This document shows, piece by piece, positions 30,633 through 42,206 of a DNA stretch of 64,000 nt. How positions within the stretch are numbered: position 1 is the stretch's first letter; each line of letters opens with the position of its first letter. The translations under genes were made by a program, and so were the position numbers. Location of the stretch: positions 2,232,001-2,296,000 of the forward strand of contig BCHX01000008.1 in the NCBI GenBank assembly GCA_001599755.1, given 5' to 3'. Below the pieces are notes generated by a model that did not search any database, had not been told where the DNA came from, and saw only the letters and a program-made list of their open reading frames with translations. Source of the stretch: Gliomastix tumulicola (Eukaryota > Ascomycota > Sordariomycetes > Hypocreales > Bionectriaceae).

Positions 30633-32173
30633 TCAAAGAAGTACCTCAGCTAGGCGCCGTGCGGCGTTCTCTTCACTCCACTGAAATACTTCAGGACGCG
30701 ACTTCTCTTCCAATTTTTGCGCGACCACCTTGTCCATCTCCTCCCTCTGGGCCTCCGAGAGCAAGTCAAGCCGAGTTTGATAATCCTCGTCCTCATTCAG
30801 ACCGAAGAACTTCTCGTCGAGATGTTCCCACCAGATAAAATCGAGGGTCCAGCTCTTCCTTGCGACGTAGTTGATCATCCATGTCTGCGTCTCCCAGCTT
30901 TCTCTCATGCGTTGTGACAGTGGCTTCCGATCATCTGTCAATGATACGGCTTGCAAGGATTCTGCAAGATCTCTGGGATGTTGTTCACTTTGTTTCCTCT
31001 CTTCTTCTTCTAGAGCGCGAAGAAATGTCTTCAGTCGAGACTCGTACGTCTTCAGCCAATCGCGATGGCCACCGTCCCAGCCCTCCACATCGTCGAGGAG
31101 TAGCCACCAGGGCGGATCGTGACTGAACTGCGCAGGGGCTGCGTAGGCAAACTCCCAGTCAATCACGCCGACCACGCGCAGATCTTCATCAAGCAGAACG
31201 TTCGTCGGTCTCAGGTCTTCAGAGAAAAGGATGAAGTCTCCTAGTGACTCGGACGCCAGGCGCTGCTCAGCTGCCAGCCTGCGAAAGAGCTGTCGGACGA
31301 CATACTTCTCGCGTGCGTCTGTTTCGTTCTCGACGGCATCGTTGTGCTGGAACACTAGCTGAGCCATGTGCATATCCGCGATTGCTTTGAGCCAGTCATC
31401 TGCGGAGGCATACGTCTGGTTTGGGAGAATGCTCGCTGGTGCGCTGGTATGTATAGCGATGTCATTCATGTTCGCTATCAAAGGACGACCCCCCACGAAG
31501 GCCGACGTCTTATCGTCATTCTCCAGGAGTGAGCCGATTCGCGGAAATTTGAGCTTGGATAGCTGTAGAAGGATATTGGCCATCTGGCCGTACAGGAGCT
31601 CCAGCTTCTCCTCGGTGATGTTCGGGTCAAGCACGGGTCGCGCATCGATTGGCCGAGCTGGGTCAAGGAGGGCACGAGACATGTTCTGGTGATGATCGAT
31701 GTAGTCCATGATGATGAAAGGACCAAGGCCTGTCGGGTTTTCCGCGGCCGTCCCATAGTGGTAGATGTGCGGCACGGGAATGGTGGTTTGGGCAGCAACA
31801 TATCGAATGGTCGCCACCTCATATAAGACTTTCTCTTCCGGGAACTGCACGACGCCTAGTAATCTATTAGCACTCTGAGCACGGAGCACCAGAAGTTGGC
31901 ACTGAGGGGCTATGATGCACCTTTGACTGGAACCCTCATAATGACTGATGATCCATCCTTATATTCGAGTCGATAGATAGTGTTGTATCCGCCCCGGATT
32001 GCAGTGTGCATGATCTCTGGTTGGCCACTTCGATGTTGGAGGATGAAATTCCCCACGGCTCGGTAGACCTCGCTTGTTCGGACCGATCTGTCCCAGGCGT
32101 CGGTGTCATTGTCAAGTTTCTCCCAAGTGAGGTCATCTTTGGTCATTGATCGGAATCTTGCCTTGGGAGGCAT
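30633..32173 (-). CDS. APH-family phosphotransferase (aminoglycoside/choline-kinase-like)
   Basis: This is a kinase-fold phosphotransferase of 491 residues, from exons 31921-32173 and 30633-31855. The N-lobe is recognisable in GGYNTIYRLEYKDGSSVIMRVPV, with a glycine-rich turn and a strand whose usual Lys is replaced by Arg. The C-lobe contains FILFSEDLRPTNVLLDED, corresponding to the catalytic HxDxxxxN loop with the first His replaced by Ser but Asp and Asn kept, then VIDWEFAYAAPAQF with the Mg-binding Asp. Such proteins are greatly expanded in Pezizomycotina. Their substrates are mostly unknown; they are not drug-resistance genes in this context. It is on the same strand as the TPR-CHAT gene, 424 bp upstream of it. 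Confidence 0.87.
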
Positions 32174-32459
32174 CTTCGTCGGGGGCTAGCGATACGATGG
32201 CGGGTGAACATCAATCCGTCAAGCGTGAAACAGGAGAGAGGGGTGAAGGTCGCAAATGGCGGTTCAAATTAAATTCCGGATTGTCTGCACTAGTGCCTGA
32301 GGCCACCACTGCTCTCGTATAGTGGAGGGCCAAACATCCATAACCAACATCAACTCAACCCCACGATAAGCCCTCGTTCGGCGATCCAATGCTAGACTAT
32401 AGTTCCCGCCCTATGCCACGTCACTCAATGCCAGCGCTCCAGTGAAGCCGTCAGCTAGG

Positions 32460-33701
32460 CTAACACTTGGGCTCAATCTTCTTCCTCATGGCCTCAACCA
32501 CACTCCCGGGCATAGGCATGTAGCGGCCTTCACGCTGGACCTGATCCTGGCCCTCCTGGCTGAGGATGAAGCTGAGGAACTCATACACCATCGGCTCCAG
32601 CGGCTTGTCTGCCTTCTTATTGGCGAAGAAGTAGATCTCATTGTAGAGAGGATACTCTCGGGATCGGATAGTCTCGAGGCTGCGCTTCACAAACGGTCCA
32701 CCGTCCCAAGCTTGGACGGCCAGTTCCTTCATGCCAGGCCCGGCCACTTCGGGGGACCCAACGCAGATCGAGAACGGATCCGCGTTGCCGGCCGCCAACA
32801 CCTGCTTGCTCCAGGAGGCGATGGTCTGGTTGAGCGTCGCGTAGTTGGCATACGTGCGGAGGCCCTCCACCCACTGGTTGCTGCCCCACAGAACCAGGTT
32901 CTGGAAGACGTCTTGGATGTTGGCCTTGGTCGTCTGGCCGCAGGGGTGGATAGGTGCATTGACCCAGCCCTCGTCTGTCAGACCGAGCTGGCCCCAAGTA
33001 CGGATGTTATACTCTGGTCCGCGTCGGTAGGGGTAAGTGTTCATCCATGTGCTTCGGTTGTAGCCGCCGCCGCGCGCCGTCCCAAACACACCGTCGAGTT
33101 GCTTCATGGTGATATTCTCCAAGGGGTTGTCCTCGCGAACGACAATGGCAAAGGCCGGAGACCAGCCATAGACATCATAAGAGCCAGTTGCTGCCTCGAT
33201 TTCAAGGGGATCATTGCCAAACACCTGCTGGTAGGTGAGATAATCCATAAGCGTGGCTGGCCGGCCGACGCCCAGATCGGCGACACCGACGGCAAGCGCA
33301 GGAATAGCAATTGCCGTGGTTGGCAGGTGGTACTCAATCTCAATGCCGGGCTGGAACTTCTTGAAAGCTTCCTGCCAATAGGCACCAAGGTCGCCATCCT
33401 TGAGATAGTTGCTGCCCCAAATACGCAGCTTGCCGTTCAGTAGCTGCTTTGGCTCGTACTTGGGCATGTCGGACAGATCCCAGGATTTGTTATATCCACC
33501 CTCCGTGGAGTGATCTTTGCGGAAACTGGTGACATTGAGAGTCCAGATGCTGCGGTTGGCATTGGTAGGGGCAAAAGGACTGCTGAAGTTGATCTCACTG
33601 CAGCCATCCACGTTGGGTGCGGCGGAGTGCGCAGTGTGGGCGAGAAAAGAAGTGCTGATGGCGCCCAAGACTAGGGCATTTATAAAAGTGTGAAAGACCA
33701 T
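32460..33701 (-). CDS. Secreted PstS-like solute-binding protein (copy 1)
   Basis: This is a periplasmic-binding-protein-fold protein of 413 residues in one exon, with an N-terminal signal peptide (about residues 1-26, ending AHTAHSA). The fold matches the phosphate-binding PstS group: LRIWGSNYLKDGDLGAYW at the first strand, FQPGIEIEYHLPTT, a VGVADLGVGRPA strand, VVREDNPLENITMKQLDGVFG in the hinge region, and NIRTWGQLGL. In bacteria such proteins feed an ABC importer; no permease partner is seen here, and fungi do not use PstABC. Four Cys could form disulfides and several N-glycosylation sequons are present, consistent with secretion. Ligand phosphate or another oxyanion is inference. The second copy lies 2.4 kb away on the other strand. 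Confidence 0.85.
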   Translation of the reverse strand: MVFHTFINALVLGAISTSFLAHTAHSAAPNVDGCSEINFSSPFAPTNANRSIWTLNVTSFRKDHSTEGGYNKSWDLSDMPKYEPKQLLNGKLRIWGSNYLKDGDLGAYWQEAFKKFQPGIEIEYHLPTTAIAIPALAVGVADLGVGRPATLMDYLTYQQVFGNDPLEIEAATGSYDVYGWSPAFAIVVREDNPLENITMKQLDGVFGTARGGGYNRSTWMNTYPYRRGPEYNIRTWGQLGLTDEGWVNAPIHPCGQTTKANIQDVFQNLVLWGSNQWVEGLRTYANYATLNQTIASWSKQVLAAGNADPFSICVGSPEVAGPGMKELAVQAWDGGPFVKRSLETIRSREYPLYNEIYFFANKKADKPLEPMVYEFLSFILSQEGQDQVQREGRYMPMPGSVVEAMRKKIEPKC

Positions 33702-36113
33702 GGTGTAGTTGTTGGTATCATAAAGATGTCAGAGACTGTGATGACTTTGTTGGGGGCCTGGCTCTGAGTTTGACCATGACTTTACAGACGACGATATCAC
33801 ACTGTTATATAGGCATCGCGCAAGAGCCGGTTCACACAGGAAACGCGACACTCCGAAGCTCGGAGCCATCGTAGAAACACGGATGCTCGACCGCGATATC
33901 TCGGAATGCAACAGCGATCGTCCAGTCTAGCTATACAACTATTGGAATACTGGATCATGATGTTCCGAATTTGCCGTGCCCTCGACCAGCCGGCAAAAGT
34001 TAGCGATGTCATTGGCAGAATTGTGGAACCAGTACTGGCCCTCTTGAAGTCATCTGATAAAATATGCCGGCTTGTCATTCATGGCCCTGTGGGTGATAAC
34101 AAATACCAGATGCAGAAGTAACGGTATCAACTTGGAGTATGGTGTTGAGGAGCTCGAGTCAGATCAACTTCAACCCCGCATCAAAGCGTGGATCTATTGG
34201 GGCCGGCGCGGGGATGGCGCGGCACTACTTGCACCAGGGAGTCATGCAACTCGACTATCTGGCGAGCAGAGGAGCACCATACCTGCCGTGGGGTGTGGGA
34301 GGGTGGAGATGAAGACATAGGGCATCATTCCCCGAGACTAACTTAGCCCTAGCTCTTGCCGTCCCGTTTTCGTCCATGAGGCATCCGTGATACGCCGTGA
34401 TGAAAGAAAGCCAACAGCACACCGACAAGTGAACTAGGCCCGGCATCCTGCGAGATGGGCGAATGTGCGGAGAAACACTGCGCCGTTATGCTGAACCCTG
34501 GATGTAAGACGGATAAAACAGGGATCGATGGGGTGAGTTCGGACAACTTCCTTTCTGCAGGCATTCGCAAGGAACAGAGAGTAGCATTGCATGCCTTTTA
34601 TGGAGAGATTGTATGGGTGTGACGCACAAGTATTAGATTCACCACACTCGTTTGAATACGGGTACTCGTAAGTTCTCCAGGCCTGATATTTGCAGTTCTA
34701 TCCACCGCAGGGAGTACCCTGTCGTACCTGGCTAGCAGATCCGACCAACCTCCTGATAAGGACCAGGATCAAAGTGCAACTATATGGCTGGAACAATGCG
34801 ATGAATTGATATTGGAAATATGTTAGAATCCTGGATATCAAGGAAGGGGGGCAAAACTGTGACGTATATAGACTGCTACAGCTTATCGGAGGTCATTCTT
34901 TGGCGCGAAGTGCAGTTGTACTTCAGACGACTTGGAGGCATTCGGACTTGATAGGGTGGGCATCACATACGTTCTTCCTGGCCATTAATGGCAATGCGGG
35001 GGAAATGACGGATGTCACCAGCAGGGGCGGCCATAGAAATCGGACAACTTCCGGCTAAGGATCATATCGTTGCATCCTCTTGCAGATTGCCGGTTAATCG
35101 GCAACCATACTCCATGCAACACTCCACCCGCAGCATCCTCGCGTTACCTGTCCCGCCAGAGTCTGCCCCAAATGTCGACGTCGGGCCAGTGTAAGCCCGA
35201 GATTCACTTGTAATTAGTGGAAAAGAAAAGATTCCCTTGTAAACATGATTGAGTGCTGTCATACCAGGATACTGTATCATGAGGGGATATATACCACGTT
35301 AAGCTGTTCTTTTCCCCATTCTGTCCAACGACCTGTTGTAGGGGGTATTATTTCTTGATTTCTTTAAGCCGAGATAATCAAAGCAGTATAAAACGATCCT
35401 TTACCAGCGTGGGCGTACCTGCGGTAGCACGAGTAGTTGGAGAGGAGTACCCTTGCCCAGTGCCCAGCGTTTCCCCGTGGGGTAGGTAGTAGATAAGCCA
35501 CAGCCGCACTGCGGAGTAACTTATGAACGGCATATGACCAAGTGCATATCAGCCGCCCTAACGTTGGACTAGCCATGGCCCACGAGACTTTCTGCGGGAA
35601 CGAACTCGTGTGGAAGAGGTGGATCTGATCATTTTGGATGCAGAATCGAACGTGATACTTTCTGCTCATACTAATCCCTGCACAAGCTCTTCTCCACAGT
35701 TCAACCCCAGACTTTCCGCCACCAGGTTTTCGTCTGATGATGACGGGATGATGAACGAAAACGCTGGCTTGCACTGAGATTTGAAGGCGTCTACAGTGCT
35801 CGCATACCGCGATGAATCCTGACTTGGCATGGAGGCTAGATAATTTCACGGTTTTGAATAGCCGAGTGCTTGCAGACAGACCCCTGGCACCAGCTGCAAG
35901 GTGATGAAGATGGCGACAGCTTCAAGTCTTGGAAGAACCATAAATAGGGGACTGCTGTATCATACAATGGATATCTTGGTGTGCTCACAACAACAGGCTA
36001 CGCTCTAGCCACTGGTGGTCACTCTCAGACATATCTAGCACTCTGTGTGGTCCAGTCTTCGCTGTCTTCCAACTTTATTGCCTTCAGGCGGTTTGTGGCT
36101 TCTCATCCTCGAA
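33702..36113. other. 2.4-kb gene-free region between the two PstS-like genes
   Basis: This is a head-to-head intergenic region between paralogues. TATA-like boxes lie near both ends (33803-33812 on minus; ATAAATAG at 35940-35947 on plus). The longest internal frame (minus, 35364-35849, 161 codons) has irregular composition and no recognised domain. The interior could hold a non-coding RNA or a decayed insertion, but I see no terminal repeats. Confidence 0.5.
33803..33812 (-). promoter_or_regulatory. TATA box of PstS-like copy 1
   Basis: TATATAA on the minus strand, about 105 nt before the start codon. The assignment rests on position and sequence. Confidence 0.4.
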
Positions 36114-37312
36114 ATGTTGCCTTCAATGAAGAAAGGTAGGCTAAACTCTTTCACAAACCATTTAAAACCCTATTATTTTAGTCTCTAACGTCTGTTCTAG
36201 CGGCTCTTTTCGCTGCCGCCTTCAGCGCTGCGTCCGTCTACGCGCAGGACTTGCCTCGCCGTGATCTGACCGGATACCCTGAGTACGACATCCAGTACAA
36301 CATCACGGGCATTTTCCGCATTTTCGGAAGCGACCTCAAGGGCGCAATCTATGCCCTCGCCGCTGGCTTCGCGGAGTACCAGCCCGGTGCTTCGATTGGC
36401 ATCTACAACTACACCAGTAGTGAAGGCTCCATCGCCGGTCTCTACACTGGCCTGTCCGAGATCGCTCCCGCCGGTGACGATGCGAAAATCACGGATATGA
36501 TGCCCTTCGTCAATAGCTACGGGTACCTGCCAACCGAGATCTCCATCGCCACTGGTGGGCACGAGAAGCGAGGCACTCTGTGGCCCGCAGTCATTGTTGT
36601 CCACAAGGACAACCCTCTCACGAAGCTGACGATGGATCAGCTCGACCGCATCTTCAGCTCCGAGAGGATCGGAGGGTGGAAGATTGGAGAGAACAATCTC
36701 GCTTCTGCCGTCGAGGGAGACAACATGCTCTTCACCAGCGAATACGCCCGCGATGCCAGCACCAACATCCGAAAGTGGTCCGACCTGGGCATCAAGGGCA
36801 AGTGGGCTAACAAGGAGATCCAAACCTACGGCTACATCGCGCCCGGCTTCATCACCTACATGGAGCGGAAGCTCTTCCACTGGTCCCAGAAGTGGAATCC
36901 CAACTATAAAGAGTACGTCGAGGCCAAAGAGGCCACCGGAGACGAGAACGGCCAAGCCGTCTCGAGCGAACGCATGCTCGAGGATCTCTCCAAAGACAAG
37001 TTCGGCATTGGCTGGGCGGCCCCCATGCACGTCAAGAACTACCCCAACGTCAAGACCATCGCCATCGCCCAGGACGAGTCCGGACCGTACTACCAGTCGA
37101 ACCCAACCACCATCTCCGATCGCGTCTACCCTCTCAAGCGCGATGCCTACGTCTACGTCAACCGCCAGCCCGGAGAGCCCATGGAGCCCAAGACGCGCGA
37201 GTTTTTGCGCTTCGTCTTGAGCAAGCGAGGCCAGGAGATCATTGCGGACCTTGACAAGTATTATGCGCTGACTCTTGATGAGCTGGAGTCTCAGCTGTCC
37301 CGCCTAGAGTGA
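36114..37312 (+). CDS. Secreted PstS-like solute-binding protein (copy 2)
   Basis: This is a paralogue of the neighbouring minus-strand gene, 377 residues, from exons 36114-36135 and 36201-37312. The tiny first exon encodes MLPSMKK and joins to AALFAAAFSAASVYAQ to complete a signal peptide; without this splice no secretion signal would exist. The body keeps the same order of blocks as copy 1: FRIFGSDLKG at the first strand, YQPGASIGIYNYTSS, VVHKDNPLTKLTMDQLDRIFSS, NIRKWSDLGIKGKW and a closing REFLRFVLSKRGQEII. It lacks the Cys residues and the N-terminal extension of copy 1, and overall identity is low, so the duplication is old or the two were acquired separately. It is probably extracellular. 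The ligand is unknown; an oxyanion such as phosphate is the family expectation. Confidence 0.86.
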
Positions 37313-37631
37313 GAGATTGGGGTGGTGATGTCTCACTCTACCTAGCCTGTTAACTCAATACGACTTTGATTCTTACCTCTGGCGTGCCCGGTGCTATACC
37401 GTGACAATCATTCACTATACACTACCCTCTAGACTCGTGTAGCCTAACGAAGCCTGAGATAGAAAACTGAGATTGTTAGACTTGTTGAGAAGGGTCTCTC
37501 CGAGGGGCTACGTTCAGTGTACAGGTCCAGACTTATTAGCGACGATACTCGATAGACAGACCACGACCTACCCCCCTGGTATGTAGATCAACATTACTTG
37601 GACCATTGGGAGAACGCCTAATTGCTCTCCA
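37313..37631. other. Convergent 3' region, PstS-like copy 2 to C2H2 gene
   Basis: Short 3' flanks of two convergent genes; nothing else was recognised. Confidence 0.5.
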
Positions 37632-39528
37632 TTATTCACTATCGAAATCCTCTTCTTTCTCATGTTCGTTCTCTTCCCCCATGTGAACCGTCTGATTTGC
37701 AAGCTCTTCCTGTTGACGGTCGAGCCATTCCTTGGTTGACTCATGCTCCGGCCCCGCAGGTCCCCAACCCCCACCGGCCATCGAAAGATGTGGCGTTGGT
37801 CTGTGTGATATGGTGACCATGGCTTCGGAATCTCGATTCTGCGGTGCCGGGGGCTCAGCTTTCTCTTCATGAACCGCCTGTGACCCTAGGACTGAGGCTG
37901 ACATGTGCTCCTTAGAGCCTGGTATCGGGGAGCTGAACAAGGCAACTTCCTCAAGGTGGAACGCCAAATGTCTTTTGAAGTCAACAGGAGTGACACGACT
38001 GGATGCTTCGGCATCTGTTAATGCCTGCGTCACAACATCGGCCGGCCAGGTCGTGCAAAATGGGCATTCTGACGCTGAAATCGATTTAACGGGCTGTTTA
38101 CCGATTTGAAGGATAGCCTGGGTATCTCCAGACTCGAAAACGGCGCTATGAGAGCTCCTCATATGATCCAAATATTGCAGGTCTGTATCGTAGGCGTCAC
38201 CCTTGCAGACCGGGCATCCGAAGCTGATACGATGATTCTTCATCTCATGATTGAACCATTCATCGATATCATCAAGGTATGACATGTTGCATTCGGGGAA
38301 TGTGCAGATGTAAGCTCTGAGATCCTTGAAAACGTGCCGATGCCACTCTCGCTCATCTCTGATTCGACGGACTTCGCAGCAAAAGGGGCATTCAATCTCT
38401 TGCTCCAAACGGGCTTGCCGATGCATACGCTCCATATAAAGGCGATAGGAGTGAATAACAGAAGTTCGTTCCATCAGCGTTACTTTACTTAGCTGCAGAA
38501 CATGTTCCTCAGCCCAGGTATCTGGATCAATGTCGTTTGACCTTAGAATCTGGCGTCCGCGTATTGTATCCGTTTCTTGGGAATGCGTTGCCCGATCGGC
38601 TGGGGGAGAGCTGACCCCCGAGTCTGGCGGGATATGTCCTTGGGGTAAAGGCCGGAATGGTTCACGCCGAACCTGATGAACGACTTGCAGATTGAACAAA
38701 TCTGGTATCCGGCTTGAGGTTGGAGTTTCCGGGGTCTGGTCAATGGCATGAGTGGTGGGCCCTCCAGAGTCGTGAGGGGTTGGTATGGAGGAGCTTTGCT
38801 CCCTAGATTCATCATGCCTCTGATGTGCGTCTCTCAGAGCAACTGGTTGTCGGTTTCTGCGATTTTGTTGAACATGACGGAGAAACTGTCGGCGATAGGC
38901 GATGGCTCTACCGAGCCGTTCGCGTAGCCAGGCTTGATCTTCAGATGCCAGTTTTGGGAATTCGTTGCCCACGGAGGCAATGTCCACCTCACGCTGATTG
39001 TCATCATCGATTTGTTCCGAACGACCGGCCGCGAAGAATAGATCCACTGGGGACACTTCTTGCATCATCTTCATGGTGCGGAAAAGTCGAGTTGTATATG
39101 ATGCAATCTCTTCAACGAGGGCTATTGTTTCATTTTCATGATCTTCAACTTCATTCCCATCCAACGACTCACTGTGTTCGTGAGTGTGGCTTTTCACTGT
39201 CTCGGGTCAGTTGCTTGACACCATCGCGTACCTTTTCACCATGACTCGACTTACGATTAGACGCGGCTTCATGTACACTCTGTAATAAATGCATGATGCG
39301 GTCAAGAACGTCTCGGTCCTCTCGTAGCCGATGCTCCAACGAGAGCGAAGTCCCCGAGTCTTCCATAGCGTCCACATTCCCTATCCATAGGCAAAGCCGC
39401 TCAAGTAGATCGATAATCTTCATACGGATGGGAACATATCGAGACGGCTCTTGCCCTTGGACGTTTGATACCGCTTCTTGGAGACAGTCTATGCAGGCCC
39501 GGCATGTCTCGGCCGTCGTCACCGTCAT
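37632..39528 (-). CDS. C2H2-type zinc-finger protein of the fungal NLR-associated type
   Basis: The protein has 612 residues, from exons 39255-39528 and 37632-39196 with a 58-nt intron. The N-terminal ~100 residues (MTVTTAETCRACIDCLQEA..., LLERLCLWIGNVDA..., SLEHRLREDRDVLDRIMHLL) are a helical domain common at the start of fungal proteins that carry zinc fingers or ankyrin/NACHT modules. A long disordered Ser/Pro/Thr-rich middle follows. The C-terminal half has Cys/His pairs: CPFC...H (about 377-395), CTFPEC...H...H, CPVCKG...H...H and CPFC...H..H, arranged as degenerate C2H2 fingers and ending in an acidic tail (EKEEDFDSE). Function is unknown; protein or nucleic-acid binding is likely. Its start faces that of the DUF7580 gene across 329 bp, suggesting co-regulation. 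Confidence 0.82.
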
Positions 39529-39857
39529 GTTTACTGCAACAAGCGATGCCAGCTATGTAGAAAAGAAGAAGTATATGAGGCAAAATTCGCCAGTAATTAC
39601 CTGGTGCTAACAACCATGGAATGAGGTTAATCAAAGAACATTGAATGACATCACACGATAAGTGCAGTTTGATGACGTGGTTCGCTTGGAGCGGGGTAAT
39701 CCTGCAAGGCGCCCAGACCGAGACTCCTGATAGGCGAGATGGTTACTCGTGATGGCACCACGTCATTATCTCCTGTCCCCCTCACATCCTCTTTCTATAC
39801 AACATCCTACTCATCACATCATACCCTCAGCACCTGCCCTATCCCATCGCCGTGACG
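39529..39857. promoter_or_regulatory. Bidirectional promoter of the C2H2/DUF7580 pair
   Basis: Both start codons lie on its edges, so the 329 bp must serve two promoters. A CTATACAA element near 39795 is a weak TATA candidate on the plus side. No other motif was recognised. Confidence 0.5.
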
Positions 39858-41498
39858 ATGAGTAGTATTAGCGCGGATTTCATTATCAAGACGACCGAAG
39901 CCGCGATCAAAGTCGGCAGGCGATACCGCGGGATGAGGTTGGAGTACAACGAATACCTCGACGACCTCGGGTACAATGAATGGGCCTACCGAGCAAATTT
40001 GAAAACATTGCTCCGATCCATCCTTCACGACGACATCCAAATCCAAAGCTTGGTCCAGGATCCGGGGGGGGACGCATGGCAGCAGGATGAGTTGCAGATG
40101 CTCATCCGGGATCGGCTTCAAGATTCATGCGCCTTTTATCTCCAAACAGCGAAGCGAATGAATTCGGCGCTGAGTGAACTCAAGCAAAATCTAGGCGTGG
40201 GTGACGACGATGCCGCACAACAACCGCAGCCAGACACGGTCGACGCCAGTGCAGCATCAGAACTCCCTTCGATCCTCTCTGCGACATCGTCTAAGCTCAG
40301 AGAGGCAAGGACACGCTTAGATAACGAGACCTTCCGCCTCAAGTTCAGCGCCAGCGAAACAGTCAGACTTGAGTTGCGCACAATGATACAGAAGTACAAC
40401 GCACGCCTCAAAGAGATTCTCGACCTCGCCTTGTTGGATAGCGAACGACCCAGAACCACCCACACCCCTCTGAAAACACACAATCAAGAGTTTTCTACGA
40501 TGCAGTTGTTCTTCAAACAGGTACATCAAAGCTCAAATGCACTATACAAAGCCATTCAAGGATGTTGGAGGTGTGAATGCCAGGAGTATCATCACGGCAA
40601 TCTTCGACTAGAACACCGAATAACAGAAGAGCAAATTATCTTTCGAATCATCTTCACTTCTTCTCCTCTTCCAGCCTTTCAACCTGCTCACTGGAACCAG
40701 AGGTCACTTGATTTCATGGAGAAGACTGAAGTCTGCTTGTGCTCTCAAGCCATTCATCAAAAGTCACCTGCACTTGGCCCTCGACAGCTGGCTCATGAAT
40801 TGGAGCTCTGCCAACGTCTCAGGCATCTAAGAGAGAAGGACCACTGCCTTGGAACTGTCAGCTATGGCGATGAAGCCTATCACATGAACCCGCATTTGGA
40901 CTATCGAGGTGCCAAATTGAGCTTAGAAGATATCATATCAAGGCAAAATCAGCCAACTCGACGATCGAGATATCATCTCGCGCTCCTCCTGGCATCTTCT
41001 GTTGCACAGCTTCAGTTCAGCCCATGGCTCTTGCGAGGCTTATCACGAACGGATGTCCTCTTCTTACCTCCCTTGGACTCGAACAACGAAATCGCCGATG
41101 ACTTTCATAGGGAGCCATTTATCCAGCAGGGGTTTCCTACTGCCGGCGTCACGGATCTCGGTAATGAGAACTCTGATGAGTGGGCTTTCCATAAGCTTGG
41201 AATAAGGCTTCTGGAGTTGTGCTTTGGAACGACAGTAGAGAAGCACCATGCTTACCCCGAGGCTGCCGAAGTGCCCGAGGCAGACAAATCGATGATCTGC
41301 GTCATGGTTGCGAAGACATGGGCCAGAAGCGTGGCAGATGAGGCGGGGCAACACTACTCACAAGCGGTTGAATGGTGTCTTGAAGGAGGCAGTAGCAAGT
41401 TCCTTATAGAAAGCGAGTCTTGGAGGGATGAGATGATTAGGAAGGTCGTCGTTCCGTTGCAGAGATGCTATCAGAAAAGCTTCGGAGATTTGCTATGA
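39858..41498 (+). CDS. DUF7580-type protein with degenerate kinase-like C-terminus
   Basis: This single-exon gene encodes 546 residues. The start is the ATG of MSSISADF; the codon two places upstream is GTG. The N-terminal helical part (IIKTTEAAIKVGRRYRGMRLEYNEYL...) and central charged helices match the family of fungal proteins with an N-terminal all-helical module. The C-terminal domain has the DUF7580 pattern: LGTVSYGDEAYHMNPHL, LSLEDII, RYHLALLLASSVAQLQFSPWL, KLGIRLLELCFG, YSQAVEWCLEGG and VVVPLQRCYQ. This resembles the C-lobe of a protein kinase without catalytic residues, so it is probably a pseudokinase-like scaffold. Related architectures occur near fungal incompatibility and STAND genes. 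A role in self/non-self signalling is inference; no enzymatic function is suggested. Confidence 0.82.
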   Translation: MSSISADFIIKTTEAAIKVGRRYRGMRLEYNEYLDDLGYNEWAYRANLKTLLRSILHDDIQIQSLVQDPGGDAWQQDELQMLIRDRLQDSCAFYLQTAKRMNSALSELKQNLGVGDDDAAQQPQPDTVDASAASELPSILSATSSKLREARTRLDNETFRLKFSASETVRLELRTMIQKYNARLKEILDLALLDSERPRTTHTPLKTHNQEFSTMQLFFKQVHQSSNALYKAIQGCWRCECQEYHHGNLRLEHRITEEQIIFRIIFTSSPLPAFQPAHWNQRSLDFMEKTEVCLCSQAIHQKSPALGPRQLAHELELCQRLRHLREKDHCLGTVSYGDEAYHMNPHLDYRGAKLSLEDIISRQNQPTRRSRYHLALLLASSVAQLQFSPWLLRGLSRTDVLFLPPLDSNNEIADDFHREPFIQQGFPTAGVTDLGNENSDEWAFHKLGIRLLELCFGTTVEKHHAYPEAAEVPEADKSMICVMVAKTWARSVADEAGQHYSQAVEWCLEGGSSKFLIESESWRDEMIRKVVVPLQRCYQKSFGDLL

Positions 41499-42206
41499 GA
41501 GACTATAGAATCATGAGAGCGCTATGCTTTAATATCACGTTGTAGAACACTTACCATGCGTCCCCGAAACAGTCAGAGAAATGGTACTGCTTTGTAGCCC
41601 GGACTAAGATGTTATCGGCCGATGAGCCCCCATGTGGCCAAGAAAAAGGGTTCAGGGGGCGTCGATTAGCGAGAGTATCGAATGGGCTGGACTGTTCTAG
41701 CTCAGGCACCCTACTTCTGGCGACATGTGTACAACTACTCCAGACAGACGTAGTTTTGACGTGTCGGAGACAGATTGCTAGGAGAGTAGTCACCAAGGGG
41801 CGATTATCCACCACCCTATTCCTTCACTAATATTTCGGCTTCCCCTTTAGTTCTCAACCTAACTTGAACTAGTTGAAAGTATCATTTTCCCCACGCGACT
41901 ATCCGTGTTTTTTCAACCTTGATCAACTCCGCATGACTCGCACCCTCTCAATCTAAAAGTGGTATTATCATGTCACCAGCATACCAGCGGGCTACAGAGT
42001 TTAGCACCATCTCTTGTCGCAGATTAAGTAATGACATTGTCTACGTTATCGAGGGCTTGATCTGCAAGATCAACCTCGAGTGCAAGAACAATTAGCAAGT
42101 CTCGTTTGCTATCTCATCGCTATCGCTCTACCACGCTTGCTCGGCATACACACAAAAGCATATCCAACTAATAAGGACAGCTGGGATGAGTCTGTCTCAT
42201 CAAAAC
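41499..42206. other. Convergent 3' region, DUF7580 gene to maltose-type permease
   Basis: 3' flanks of convergent genes plus about 500 bp without recognisable content. Frames on both strands around 41551-41830 mirror each other and look random. Confidence 0.5.

Noticed and set aside
32442..33443. Long plus-strand frame opposite PstS-like copy 1 (and a similar one at 36197-37030 opposite copy 2)
   Set aside because: Antisense shadows of genes with signal peptides and clear solute-binding-protein blocks.
35364..35849. 161-codon minus-strand frame between the PstS-like genes
   Set aside because: No domain, no favourable codon pattern; probably chance.
32460..37312. Bacterial contamination as the source of the PstS-like genes
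   Set aside because: Copy 2 has a spliceosomal intron in its signal peptide and both lie among intron-bearing fungal genes, so they are part of the fungal genome.
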